A stretch of DNA of 19,522 nt from DASZYF01 sp035545535 (GTDB lineage Bacteria; Actinomycetota; Actinomycetes; Mycobacteriales; CAJCIY01): NCBI GenBank assembly GCA_035545535.1, contig DASZYF010000083.1, positions 1 through 19,522 on the forward strand, given 5' to 3'. Below the pieces are notes generated by a model. The model was not told the origin of the DNA. It did no database searches and worked only from the letters and a program-made list of their open reading frames with translations. Shown piece after piece: positions 14,263 through 19,522 of this stretch. How positions within the stretch are numbered: the first letter of the stretch is position 1; each line of letters begins with the position of its first letter. Made by a program: the position numbers and the translations under genes.

Positions 14263-15492
14263 ATGGATGGCCAGATGGGCTCCGCGCGCTTCGACCTCGA
14301 CGATCCACAGACCCTGTTCTCAGCCTGTGAGGGCGGGAGTCTGCCTCAGCTCTACGACCAGCTCGCTCGTGAGGCGCCGCTGTGGAAGCTTCCCGGCCTT
14401 GACGCCGTCTACCTCGCCTGCACGCGCACGCTCGTCGAGGAAGCCATCGCGAAGCCCGAGGAGCTCTCGTCCAACCTCACCCGCGTCCTGTTCCGCGAGG
14501 ACGACGGGTCACCCGCCCTCTGGGAGATGGCGCCTCTCGGCGATCCGAGCCACGCGCTCGCGACCGCCGACCCGCCGCTGCACACCGCCCACCGCAAGCT
14601 GCTGCTGCCGTTCCTCGGCCGTCCGGCGATGCGCGCGCGGGAACCCTTCGTCCGCTCGATCGCGACGGAGCTCATAGGGGCCTTCGGGCCGACCGACGCC
14701 GACATCACCACCGGCCTCGCCGATCCCTTGACGATGCGGGTCATCTGCCAGGTCGTCGGCATCCCCGAGGACGACTACGCCCTGCTGGTCGAGTCCGTCA
14801 TCGCGATGGACCGCCTCATCGCCGGCCTCGCGAGTCGGACCGAGATGGAGGCCGGCGCCACCGCCGCGCTCACCCTGCTCATCCGCATGCAGCAGTACCT
14901 CACCGGCACTCCCCCCGCCGACAGCCTGCTCGCCTACCTGCAGCAAGCGATCGCGGACGGCGAGACCAGCGAGGCCGAAGCGCTCGCGGTCCTCATGCAG
15001 ATCATCACCGCCGGCACGGAGACCACCGCAACCCTCATCGGACGCGCCGCTCGTCACCTCGCCGACGACCCGGGCCTGCAGAACAAGCTGCGGGGCGACA
15101 CGAGCGGCGTGCCCGACTTCCTCGACGACGTGCTGCGCAACGACGGCCCGTTCCAGTTCCACTACCGCACCGCCCGCGAAGGCGCCTCCCTCGGCGGGCA
15201 GGCGATCCCTGAGAACGCCACCGTGCTGATGATGTGGGCGTCCTCGGACCTCACCGCTGCCTCCGGCGCCGCGACGGCCGCAGACGTCGCACTGTCGTCG
15301 TCGCATCTCGCGTTCGGCCGCGGCATCCACTTCTGCATCGGCGCCCACCTCGCCCGCCTCGAAGCGACGGTGGCCTACGAAGAGCTGCTCACGACCCGTC
15401 CGCCGTTCGAGCCCGACCCGACCCTCGAGCGACGGGCGCGTCACTCGTTGATGATGTCGCGGCCGACCGCGACCCCCATCCGGTGGGCCTGA
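14263..15492 (+). CDS. Cytochrome P450 with degenerate ExxR/meander motifs
   Basis: A soluble bacterial class I-type P450 of 409 residues that would use ferredoxin-derived electrons to oxidise a small hydrophobic molecule. The heme loop FGRGIHFCIG is intact, with Cys358 as axial ligand. The I-helix motif AGTETT (250-255) has the oxygen-activating acid/Thr pair. The K-helix ExxR is DVLR (289-292), Asp replacing Glu. The meander before the heme loop lacks the usual ANRDP and the Arg that completes the E-R-R triad; it reads WASSDLTAASGAATAADV. Overall length is normal, so this is divergence, not truncation. ATG 14263 is chosen over TTG 14260. ATG 14275 is also possible, preceded by GGATGG. No ferredoxin or reductase gene is adjacent. 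It is transcribed away from TetR across the operator. Substrate unknown. Confidence 0.93.
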   Translation: MDGQMGSARFDLDDPQTLFSACEGGSLPQLYDQLAREAPLWKLPGLDAVYLACTRTLVEEAIAKPEELSSNLTRVLFREDDGSPALWEMAPLGDPSHALATADPPLHTAHRKLLLPFLGRPAMRAREPFVRSIATELIGAFGPTDADITTGLADPLTMRVICQVVGIPEDDYALLVESVIAMDRLIAGLASRTEMEAGATAALTLLIRMQQYLTGTPPADSLLAYLQQAIADGETSEAEALAVLMQIITAGTETTATLIGRAARHLADDPGLQNKLRGDTSGVPDFLDDVLRNDGPFQFHYRTAREGASLGGQAIPENATVLMMWASSDLTAASGAATAADVALSSSHLAFGRGIHFCIGAHLARLEATVAYEELLTTRPPFEPDPTLERRARHSLMMSRPTATPIRWA

Positions 15493-15554
15493 CCCTCATC
15501 AGCTCCGCGGCGAGGGGTCCACACGCTGCTGTCCGCGACGTGTCGGACGCCTGT

Positions 15555-15672
15555 GTCGCGGCTGGCGGCGATCTTTCGCCGCTGAGCGCGACCTACGGCG
15601 GGCGGGTCGCGGTGAGCGGCGATCTTTCGCCGCTGAGCGCGACGCCCGGCGGCCAGGTCGCGGTGGGCGGCG
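15555..15672. repeat. Tandem 51-bp repeats each carrying a 38-nt double-stem hairpin
   Basis: Two copies of a 38-nt unit (15555-15592 and 15606-15643) are spaced exactly 51 bp apart and share an identical 28-nt core (15565-15592, 15616-15643). A third copy begins on the same period at 15657 but decays after about 16 nt. In each unit GTCGCG pairs with CGCGAC, and AGCGGCGA pairs with TCGCCGCT around a TCTT loop (GGCGGCGA with one G-T pair in the first copy). Only two and a half copies are present, without unique spacers of CRISPR type. It may be a REP-like extragenic element or a transcription barrier after the P450. Confidence 0.7.
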
Positions 15673-15713
15673 GGCTCGCGCGCGGTTCATTGCCTTCACG
15701 TGCGGAACAGAAG

Positions 15714-15758
15714 TGGGGCGGGTGGGGCTCGAACCCACGACCGACGGATTATGAGTCC
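15714..15758 (-). other. 3' fragment of a CAU-anticodon tRNA (putative attachment-site scar)
   Basis: Read on the minus strand, 15758 to 15714 is the 3' 45 nt of a tRNA. It holds the first 3 bases of the anticodon stem, the loop CTCATAA (anticodon CAT: Met, or Ile-lysidine type), stem TCCGT, a 5-nt variable loop, a perfect T arm (GTGGG, TTCGAGC, CCCAC), acceptor CCGCCCC and discriminator A. CCA is not encoded. Upstream the match stops within the anticodon stem (GG where AC is needed), and no D arm or matching GGGGCGG acceptor follows, so it is not a complete gene. Such 3' fragments are typical leftovers of integration into a tRNA gene. The orientation predicts the element on the higher-coordinate side. 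Confidence 0.75.
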
Positions 15759-15880
15759 CCGGAGGCCCTCCTGGCATCCTTGGAGAACAGGCTAGAATGC
15801 CGAGATTTCAGGGGTTTTCGCTTGTCCGCGGGTAACCGTCACGAACCCCGGTTTGCCGTCCGATCTGGCACGTGAATGGC

Positions 15881-15910
15881 ACGATCCCTGACGCCCATGT
15901 CAGGGATCGT
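15881..15910 (-). terminator. Perfect 12-bp hairpin just after the hepT stop
   Basis: ACGATCCCTGAC (15881-15892) and GTCAGGGATCGT (15899-15910) pair perfectly around a 6-nt loop. The last base of the hairpin is the first base of the hepT stop triplet. It is placed as a transcription terminator for the toxin-antitoxin operon but has no T-tract, so it may instead protect the mRNA 3' end. From 15759 to 15880 I see nothing else I can support. Confidence 0.6.
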
Positions 15911-16233
15911 CAGCTCTCCGCGCGGCCTCGAAGCCGCAACGCGGCAGCACGCAGATCTGGAAGGTCCTGCGTCACGGTGCCGGCGACGATCGCGTGCGAG
16001 GTGTCGAAGTAGCGGTGCGCGAGCCGGTCGCGCATGCCGGCGATGTCATCCCACGGAATGTCGGACTCCGTCGCCAACAGCTCCGGCGAGATGTCTTTCA
16101 CGGCTTCGCCGATCTCGAGCAGCCGCATGCGGACGGCGTCGAAGATCAGCCCGTCGTGCAGCGTGCCCCGTTCGAGGTGCGCGTCCATCGCAGCGAGCAC
16201 GTCGGCGATCCGCTGGTCGTCGTGTCGGCTCAT
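15910..16233 (-). CDS. hepT: HEPN-domain toxin HepT (DUF86 family)
   Basis: A 107-residue all-helical HEPN protein of the DUF86/HepT type, the toxin of HEPN/MNT toxin-antitoxin pairs; family members are RNases. The conserved catalytic motif RX4HXY is present as RDRLAHRY (R68, H73, Y75) in the usual context IAGMRDRLAHRYFD. The helix with LLEIGEAVKDIS (38-49) also matches the family, and length is normal. In characterised systems the partner nucleotidyltransferase inactivates HepT by adding AMP near this Tyr. The ATG overlaps the stop of the antitoxin gene (ATGA), so translation is coupled. A strong hairpin follows the stop. The cassette lies 150 nt from a tRNA 3' fragment, consistent with horizontal acquisition. 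Confidence 0.93.
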   Translation of the reverse strand: MSRHDDQRIADVLAAMDAHLERGTLHDGLIFDAVRMRLLEIGEAVKDISPELLATESDIPWDDIAGMRDRLAHRYFDTSHAIVAGTVTQDLPDLRAAALRLRGRAES

Positions 16234-16742
16234 AGCCGCACGAGGTCCGCGTAGATGTTCTCCCGCACGCCGCGCTTGAGATCTGCTTCCGGCACGAGAT
16301 CGACCTTGGCGCCCAGCAGCTGCTCGGCCTCGCGCCGGAAGCGACCAAGCCCCACGATGCCCATGCCATCGGGCAGCTCGACGAGCAGGTCGACGTCACT
16401 GTCCGGTCGTTCCTCGGCCCGCGCGACGCTGCCGAACACCCCGATCACCGTCACGGCGTGCCGCTCCCCCAGCGCGACCAGCTCTTGGCGGCGCCGGCGT
16501 AGCACCCGCCCGTGCGGACCGTTGAGCTTGCGCAGTCCGCTCGTCGACCGCTTCAGGCGAACGTCGAGCTCGAAGCCGGTCGCCGCGATCATGGCCTCCA
16601 GCGTCGGCAGCGATGGCTGGCGCTTGCCCGACTCATAGACGCTGATCACGCTCTGCGGCACCCCTGCTCGAGCCGCCAGCTCGACCTGCGACAGGTCAGC
16701 ACGCACCCGCGCATCCCGAAGGAGATCGCCAGCAGTGGTCAT
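16230..16742 (-). CDS. mntA: XRE-HTH fused to MNT-type minimal nucleotidyltransferase (antitoxin)
   Basis: A 170-residue fusion. Residues 5-58 are an XRE/Cro helix-turn-helix: LSQVELAARAGVPQSVISVY then ESGKRQPSLPTLEAM. Residues about 80-170 are a MntA-type minimal nucleotidyltransferase with the exact GSX10DXD motif (GS at 104-105, D116, D118) and a third carboxylate at Asp148 (AKVDLVPE). In HEPN/MNT pairs this enzyme is the antitoxin, adenylylating the HEPN toxin. Known antitoxins often lack the XRE part; here the same chain could also autoregulate the operon. The start is ATG 16742: a TATAGT lies exactly 6 nt upstream, so the mRNA is probably leaderless. The frame is open to 16886, but the XRE domain begins at MTTAGDLL. 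It overlaps hepT by ATGA. Confidence 0.92.
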   Translation of the reverse strand: MTTAGDLLRDARVRADLSQVELAARAGVPQSVISVYESGKRQPSLPTLEAMIAATGFELDVRLKRSTSGLRKLNGPHGRVLRRRRQELVALGERHAVTVIGVFGSVARAEERPDSDVDLLVELPDGMGIVGLGRFRREAEQLLGAKVDLVPEADLKRGVRENIYADLVRL

Positions 16743-16747
16743 CAGAA

Positions 16748-16757
16748 CACTATAGTG
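16748..16757 (-). promoter_or_regulatory. Palindrome overlapping the -10 of the toxin-antitoxin operon
   Basis: CACTATAGTG is a perfect 10-bp palindrome whose centre contains the minus-strand hexamer TATAGT, 6 nt before the antitoxin ATG. That spacing puts the transcription start at the ATG, giving a leaderless mRNA. A second symmetry, AGTGGATC (16754-16761) with GATCCACT (16783-16790), shares the AGTG/CACT half-site. It is a plausible XRE autoregulatory operator. No convincing -35 is seen, and I see nothing else in 16758-16964. Confidence 0.55.
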
Positions 16758-16964
16758 GATCGTGCATGGTAGTGCGGCTCTGGATCCACTCCGACCCCGA
16801 ACCACGAGGTCGTGCCTGCTGCAGAAGACCATCCAGTTGTCCCCGGTCACGGTGAGGCCCGCGGCTTGACTCGGTGTTCCGTACAAGTGGTCCTCGAGCA
16901 GGGCTGTGTGTCTAGCAAAGTCCTGGTACGTGCCGATGCGCGGCGGTCTCGAGCGAGCTAAGAG

Positions 16965-18482
16965 TCAGCTGGCGGCGGGGGCGATCGCCACGCTGACGCG
17001 TCTGCTCTGAGTCGTTGCGCCGAGGCGGAACTGCTGGGTGATGTTCGACGGACCGAGGTCGACACGGATGACCAGGCGTCCCTGGCCGTTCGCGGTCAGC
17101 GTCTGCCCAGAGGTGCCGTTCGTGACGTGGTACCGGTGACCAGCCCTGTAGCGCGCGGCCGTGGTGACCGTGGCGGTGCCGCTGCCCACCAAGCTGAACC
17201 CGCGCACGGTCACGCCGTCCAGGGTGGCGAACTCGAGGACGTCCCGTTGCAGCTCGACGTGATAGCCGTACACCGTGAAGTCAGGCTCTGCCGTGGTGAA
17301 CGAGATCGTCGCCGGCAGGGCGGGCGGGTGCGCGAAGGTGGTGCGCAAAGCGGCCAGGGTGCGTGCGAGATCGCGGTTCCAGTACGGCCAGGAATGGGAT
17401 CCAGGACCGTAGTCGTCCCACGTGTGGGCCAGGCCCAGAGCGCTCAGCCGCTGATGGAGGATGACGTTCTCCTCGTGCATCAGGGCCTCGCCGTGCGACT
17501 CGGCGAGCTGGGTCGGCGACTGGTCGTAGGGGCCGGGGTCGCCGTTGCCGACGCGCAGCTCGAGGGTGAGTCCACGCAAGTTGCCAGCTAGGTCGACAGG
17601 GTTGTTGGCCCGCCACCGGACGTCTTCGGTGGCGTGGGGGCCGAAGACGCTGCCCGGCGCGCCGCCGTCCATCGCGGCGAGCGCCTCGTCGAACTCCGCG
17701 CCGGCGACGCCGGCGCCGTACTCACTGTCGACGATGCCGGAGAACGACGAAGCTGAGATGAACAGGTCTGGGTGCCGCGCGGCAAGCTTCAGCGCGCCGA
17801 AGCCGCCCATCGAAACGCCCGCGATCGCCCGCTGGGCTCGGTCATCGATGGTGCGCAGGTGCGCGTCGATCCACGGGCGGAGCTGGCCGATGATGTAGCT
17901 CTCCCACCGCGGCACGCCGCCGAGGCCGTTGTTGTACCAGTCGGTGTACATGCCGCCCATGCCCGCGTCGGGCATCACGACGATCATGTTGTCGTTGGCG
18001 GTCAGCTGCTCCGCGTCGCCCATGCTGCTCGGCGTCGTCCAGTCGCGGGCCTGGGGCGCACTGTTGCAGCAGCCGTCGAGCAGGTACAGGCTCGGATAGC
18101 GCCGGGTGGTCTCGCTGTAGTACTTCGCTGGCAGCAGGACACGGACGTACGTCGGTGCACTCAGGTAGGGCGTGGAGAACACGAGCTCCCGCAGCCGGGA
18201 GTCGAGCCGGCTCTGCGAGATCAGCTGCAGCGGAGCCTGCTGTCCCACTGTTGGCCGGGCCCACGCCGGTGTCCTGGCTGGTGCCTTGCTCGGCTTTCTG
18301 GGTGGTTTCTTGGCCGGCGTCTTACCCGGTGCTGCCTTACGGGCAGCCCCCGGCGTCGAGGCGTTGACGCGGTCGGCTGCCCCCGCCGAGGCTGTGATCA
18401 CCAGGCCGACGCACAGCACTGCGGCGAGACCGGGGCGCGTGACCGTCCCGGCTCGAGGACGCAAACGTCGCTTCAGCTCCAC
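16965..18482 (-). CDS. Secreted antigen-85/esterase-D-like hydrolase with C-terminal beta domain
   Basis: A 505-residue exported alpha/beta hydrolase of the esterase D family (PF00756), which includes mycolyltransferases of antigen 85 and S-formylglutathione hydrolases. Residues 1-36 form a signal peptide. Residues about 46-78 are a Lys/Arg/Pro/Ala-rich linker (GKTPAKKPPRKPSKAPAR) that could bind anionic cell wall. In the catalytic domain (about 85-385) YPSLYLLDGCC holds the oxyanion region, GVSMGGFGALK gives Ser224, VGNGDPGPYD offers Asp315 and GSHSWPYW gives His363. Residues about 390-505 form an added beta-rich domain (FTVYGYHVELQRDVLEFATL). The GTG at 18482 has GGGAG 7 nt upstream. It lies 12 nt after the beta-propeller gene, so the two form an operon. 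Whether it acts on mycolate-like lipids is unknown. Confidence 0.9.
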   Translation of the reverse strand: MELKRRLRPRAGTVTRPGLAAVLCVGLVITASAGAADRVNASTPGAARKAAPGKTPAKKPPRKPSKAPARTPAWARPTVGQQAPLQLISQSRLDSRLRELVFSTPYLSAPTYVRVLLPAKYYSETTRRYPSLYLLDGCCNSAPQARDWTTPSSMGDAEQLTANDNMIVVMPDAGMGGMYTDWYNNGLGGVPRWESYIIGQLRPWIDAHLRTIDDRAQRAIAGVSMGGFGALKLAARHPDLFISASSFSGIVDSEYGAGVAGAEFDEALAAMDGGAPGSVFGPHATEDVRWRANNPVDLAGNLRGLTLELRVGNGDPGPYDQSPTQLAESHGEALMHEENVILHQRLSALGLAHTWDDYGPGSHSWPYWNRDLARTLAALRTTFAHPPALPATISFTTAEPDFTVYGYHVELQRDVLEFATLDGVTVRGFSLVGSGTATVTTAARYRAGHRYHVTNGTSGQTLTANGQGRLVIRVDLGPSNITQQFRLGATTQSRRVSVAIAPAAS

Positions 18483-18494
18483 TTCAGGGCTCCC

Positions 18495-19522
18495 TCAGCT
18501 GCCGCTCTCCGGCACGGCGACGTCGACGACGGTCCACTTCCCCGTGCGGGAGGTGTTCGCGACGAGCAACGATCCTTTGCGCAGGGCCAGCCCGGCGGGA
18601 GCGTCGAACTCCCCCGAGAGGCGTTGCTGCACGACACCGTCCGGGCCCACGACTGCCACCGCGTCCGCGCCCTGCAGCGCCACGTAGATGCGCCCGGACG
18701 CCGCGGCGACCACTCCCTGCGGTGCCTCGCCCCGCGCGAACGCGGTCACCAGCGTCCGGGCACCGGCCGTGCCGTCGGCGCCGATCGCCAGCGCGTACAG
18801 GGCGGGTGCCACGAGCGCGTTCGGGTCGACGGTCGTACCGACCGTCAGCAGCACCCGACCGCCGGCCACGGTCAGCCCGGCGGGCCCATCTCCGATGGCG
18901 AGGTCCGCCGATTGGTACCACACCTGGGCCGGGCCTCCAGCCACGGGCACCCGCCAGACGGTGGCCTGCCCCGCGTCAGTGACCAGGAGGCCGCCGCGGC
19001 CGTCGGGTGCGACGGCCCGCAGCACCGGTGCGTGGTCCAGTGGACCCGGCTCGCACGCCGACGATGCCAGCGGCGTGCACGGCGGGACGTCCGGCACCGT
19101 GGCGAGCGTGCTCTGCGTGCCCGTCTCAAGGTCGAGGCGCAGCACCCTCGAGGTGGGCTCGTCGAGCGCAACGAGACCACCGGTGCCATCGAGCGCGAGG
19201 CCGGTCAGCCCGTCGGCGTGCCCGTCCGGCTGCCCGGCGACCGCATAGGTGCGGGCGAGCGTGCCGTCAGCCCGGAACGCCATCACCACGGAAGGGGTGG
19301 TGCCTCCGTTCGCGGTGCCGTTGTCCGTGCCGACGTAGACCGTGCCGTCGTGCGCTGTGACGATTCCCCAGGGCGCGCCGGGCGCCCCGATAGTCGCGAA
19401 GGTCCGCACAGGAGCCCGGTCGGCCGACGCCTCCGGCGCCGGGGTCGCGGCCGCGACCGGCACGGGGGCCACGGTGCGCGGCGTCCCGACCACCGGCACC
19501 GCCGGGGTCGGGCGGGCGGACG
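18495..19522 (-). CDS. Extracytoplasmic beta-propeller (NHL/SMP-30-like) protein, 5' end outside window
   Basis: At least 341 residues; the frame is open to the window edge, so the true start and probably a signal peptide lie outside. The GTG at 19499 is internal-looking, inside a Pro/Ala/Val linker (TPAVPVVGTPRTVAPVPVA). About six propeller blades follow, recognisable by repeated GLxLDxxGxLxxxD-type turns: GLTGLALDGTGGLVALD, AVAPDGRGGLLVTDAG, GPAGLTVAGGRVLLTV, APQGVVAAASGRIYVA and APAGLALRKGSLLVANT. The fold resembles NHL and SMP-30/gluconolactonase propellers, which serve as scaffolds or lactonases; no clear metal-site motif can be assigned. Two Cys near the middle (VPPCTPLASSACEPG) suggest a disulfide. 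It is followed after 12 nt by the secreted esterase, so both are likely co-exported. Confidence 0.82.
   Translation of the reverse strand, partial: SARPTPAVPVVGTPRTVAPVPVAAATPAPEASADRAPVRTFATIGAPGAPWGIVTAHDGTVYVGTDNGTANGGTTPSVVMAFRADGTLARTYAVAGQPDGHADGLTGLALDGTGGLVALDEPTSRVLRLDLETGTQSTLATVPDVPPCTPLASSACEPGPLDHAPVLRAVAPDGRGGLLVTDAGQATVWRVPVAGGPAQVWYQSADLAIGDGPAGLTVAGGRVLLTVGTTVDPNALVAPALYALAIGADGTAGARTLVTAFARGEAPQGVVAAASGRIYVALQGADAVAVVGPDGVVQQRLSGEFDAPAGLALRKGSLLVANTSRTGKWTVVDVAVPESGS

Noticed and set aside
15555..15672. CRISPR array
   Set aside because: Only two good copies, the intervening 13 nt are too short for spacers, and no cas genes are nearby.
15714..15790. Complete tRNA-Met gene
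   Set aside because: No D arm and no 5' acceptor strand complementary to CCGCCCC in the ~40 nt upstream; the anticodon stem also breaks after 3 bases.
15234..15875. Plus-strand frame containing a WGSNPRPTDYE-like peptide
   Set aside because: That peptide is the well-known spurious translation of a tRNA 3' half; the rest comes from hairpin repeats and the P450 in another frame.

Overview
This is a very G+C-rich window in which almost every base is coding and most genes lie on the minus strand. GTG starts, 4-nt stop/start overlaps and apparently leaderless genes are common. The protein set (a DEAH helicase ending in DUF3418, a secretory lipase, an antigen-85-like esterase, a bacterial low-affinity iron permease, and a TetR/P450 pair) points to Actinomycetota, possibly Thermoleophilia. 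That placement is inference, since the window has no rRNA or other marker.

Layout. (1) 1-6235, minus: a small basic DNA-binding-like protein, an alpha/beta hydrolase, the helicase HrpA and a secretory lipase cut by the window edge. All are closely spaced. (2) 6236-6893: a divergent intergenic region with an unusual concentric dyad, then a low-affinity iron permease on the plus strand. (3) 6992-14166, minus: seven genes joined by overlaps or a 1-nt gap. In transcription order they are a TetR regulator, an HSL-type esterase, an anchored surface protein, two small membrane proteins (one with an Ada-like Cys/His tail), a fused LivH-LivM permease and a lipoprotein substrate-binding protein. (4) 14206-15492: a perfect 12-bp inverted repeat lies between TetR and a divergent cytochrome P450 whose E-R-R triad is degenerate. 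(5) 15493-15909: no gene, but tandem hairpin repeats, the 3' 45 nt of a CAU-anticodon tRNA (putative attachment-site scar) and a strong hairpin. (6) 15910-16742, minus: a HEPN/MNT toxin-antitoxin pair whose antitoxin carries an N-terminal XRE DNA-binding domain. (7) 16965-19522, minus: a secreted antigen-85-like esterase and a beta-propeller protein that runs off the window.

How it may work together. The TetR operon plus P450 reads as a small-molecule module: a ligand-sensing repressor controls import (binding protein and permease, with no ATPase in the window), ester hydrolysis and oxidation, together with envelope proteins. The substrate cannot be read from sequence. The HEPN/MNT pair beside a tRNA 3' fragment looks like accessory DNA acquired by integration.
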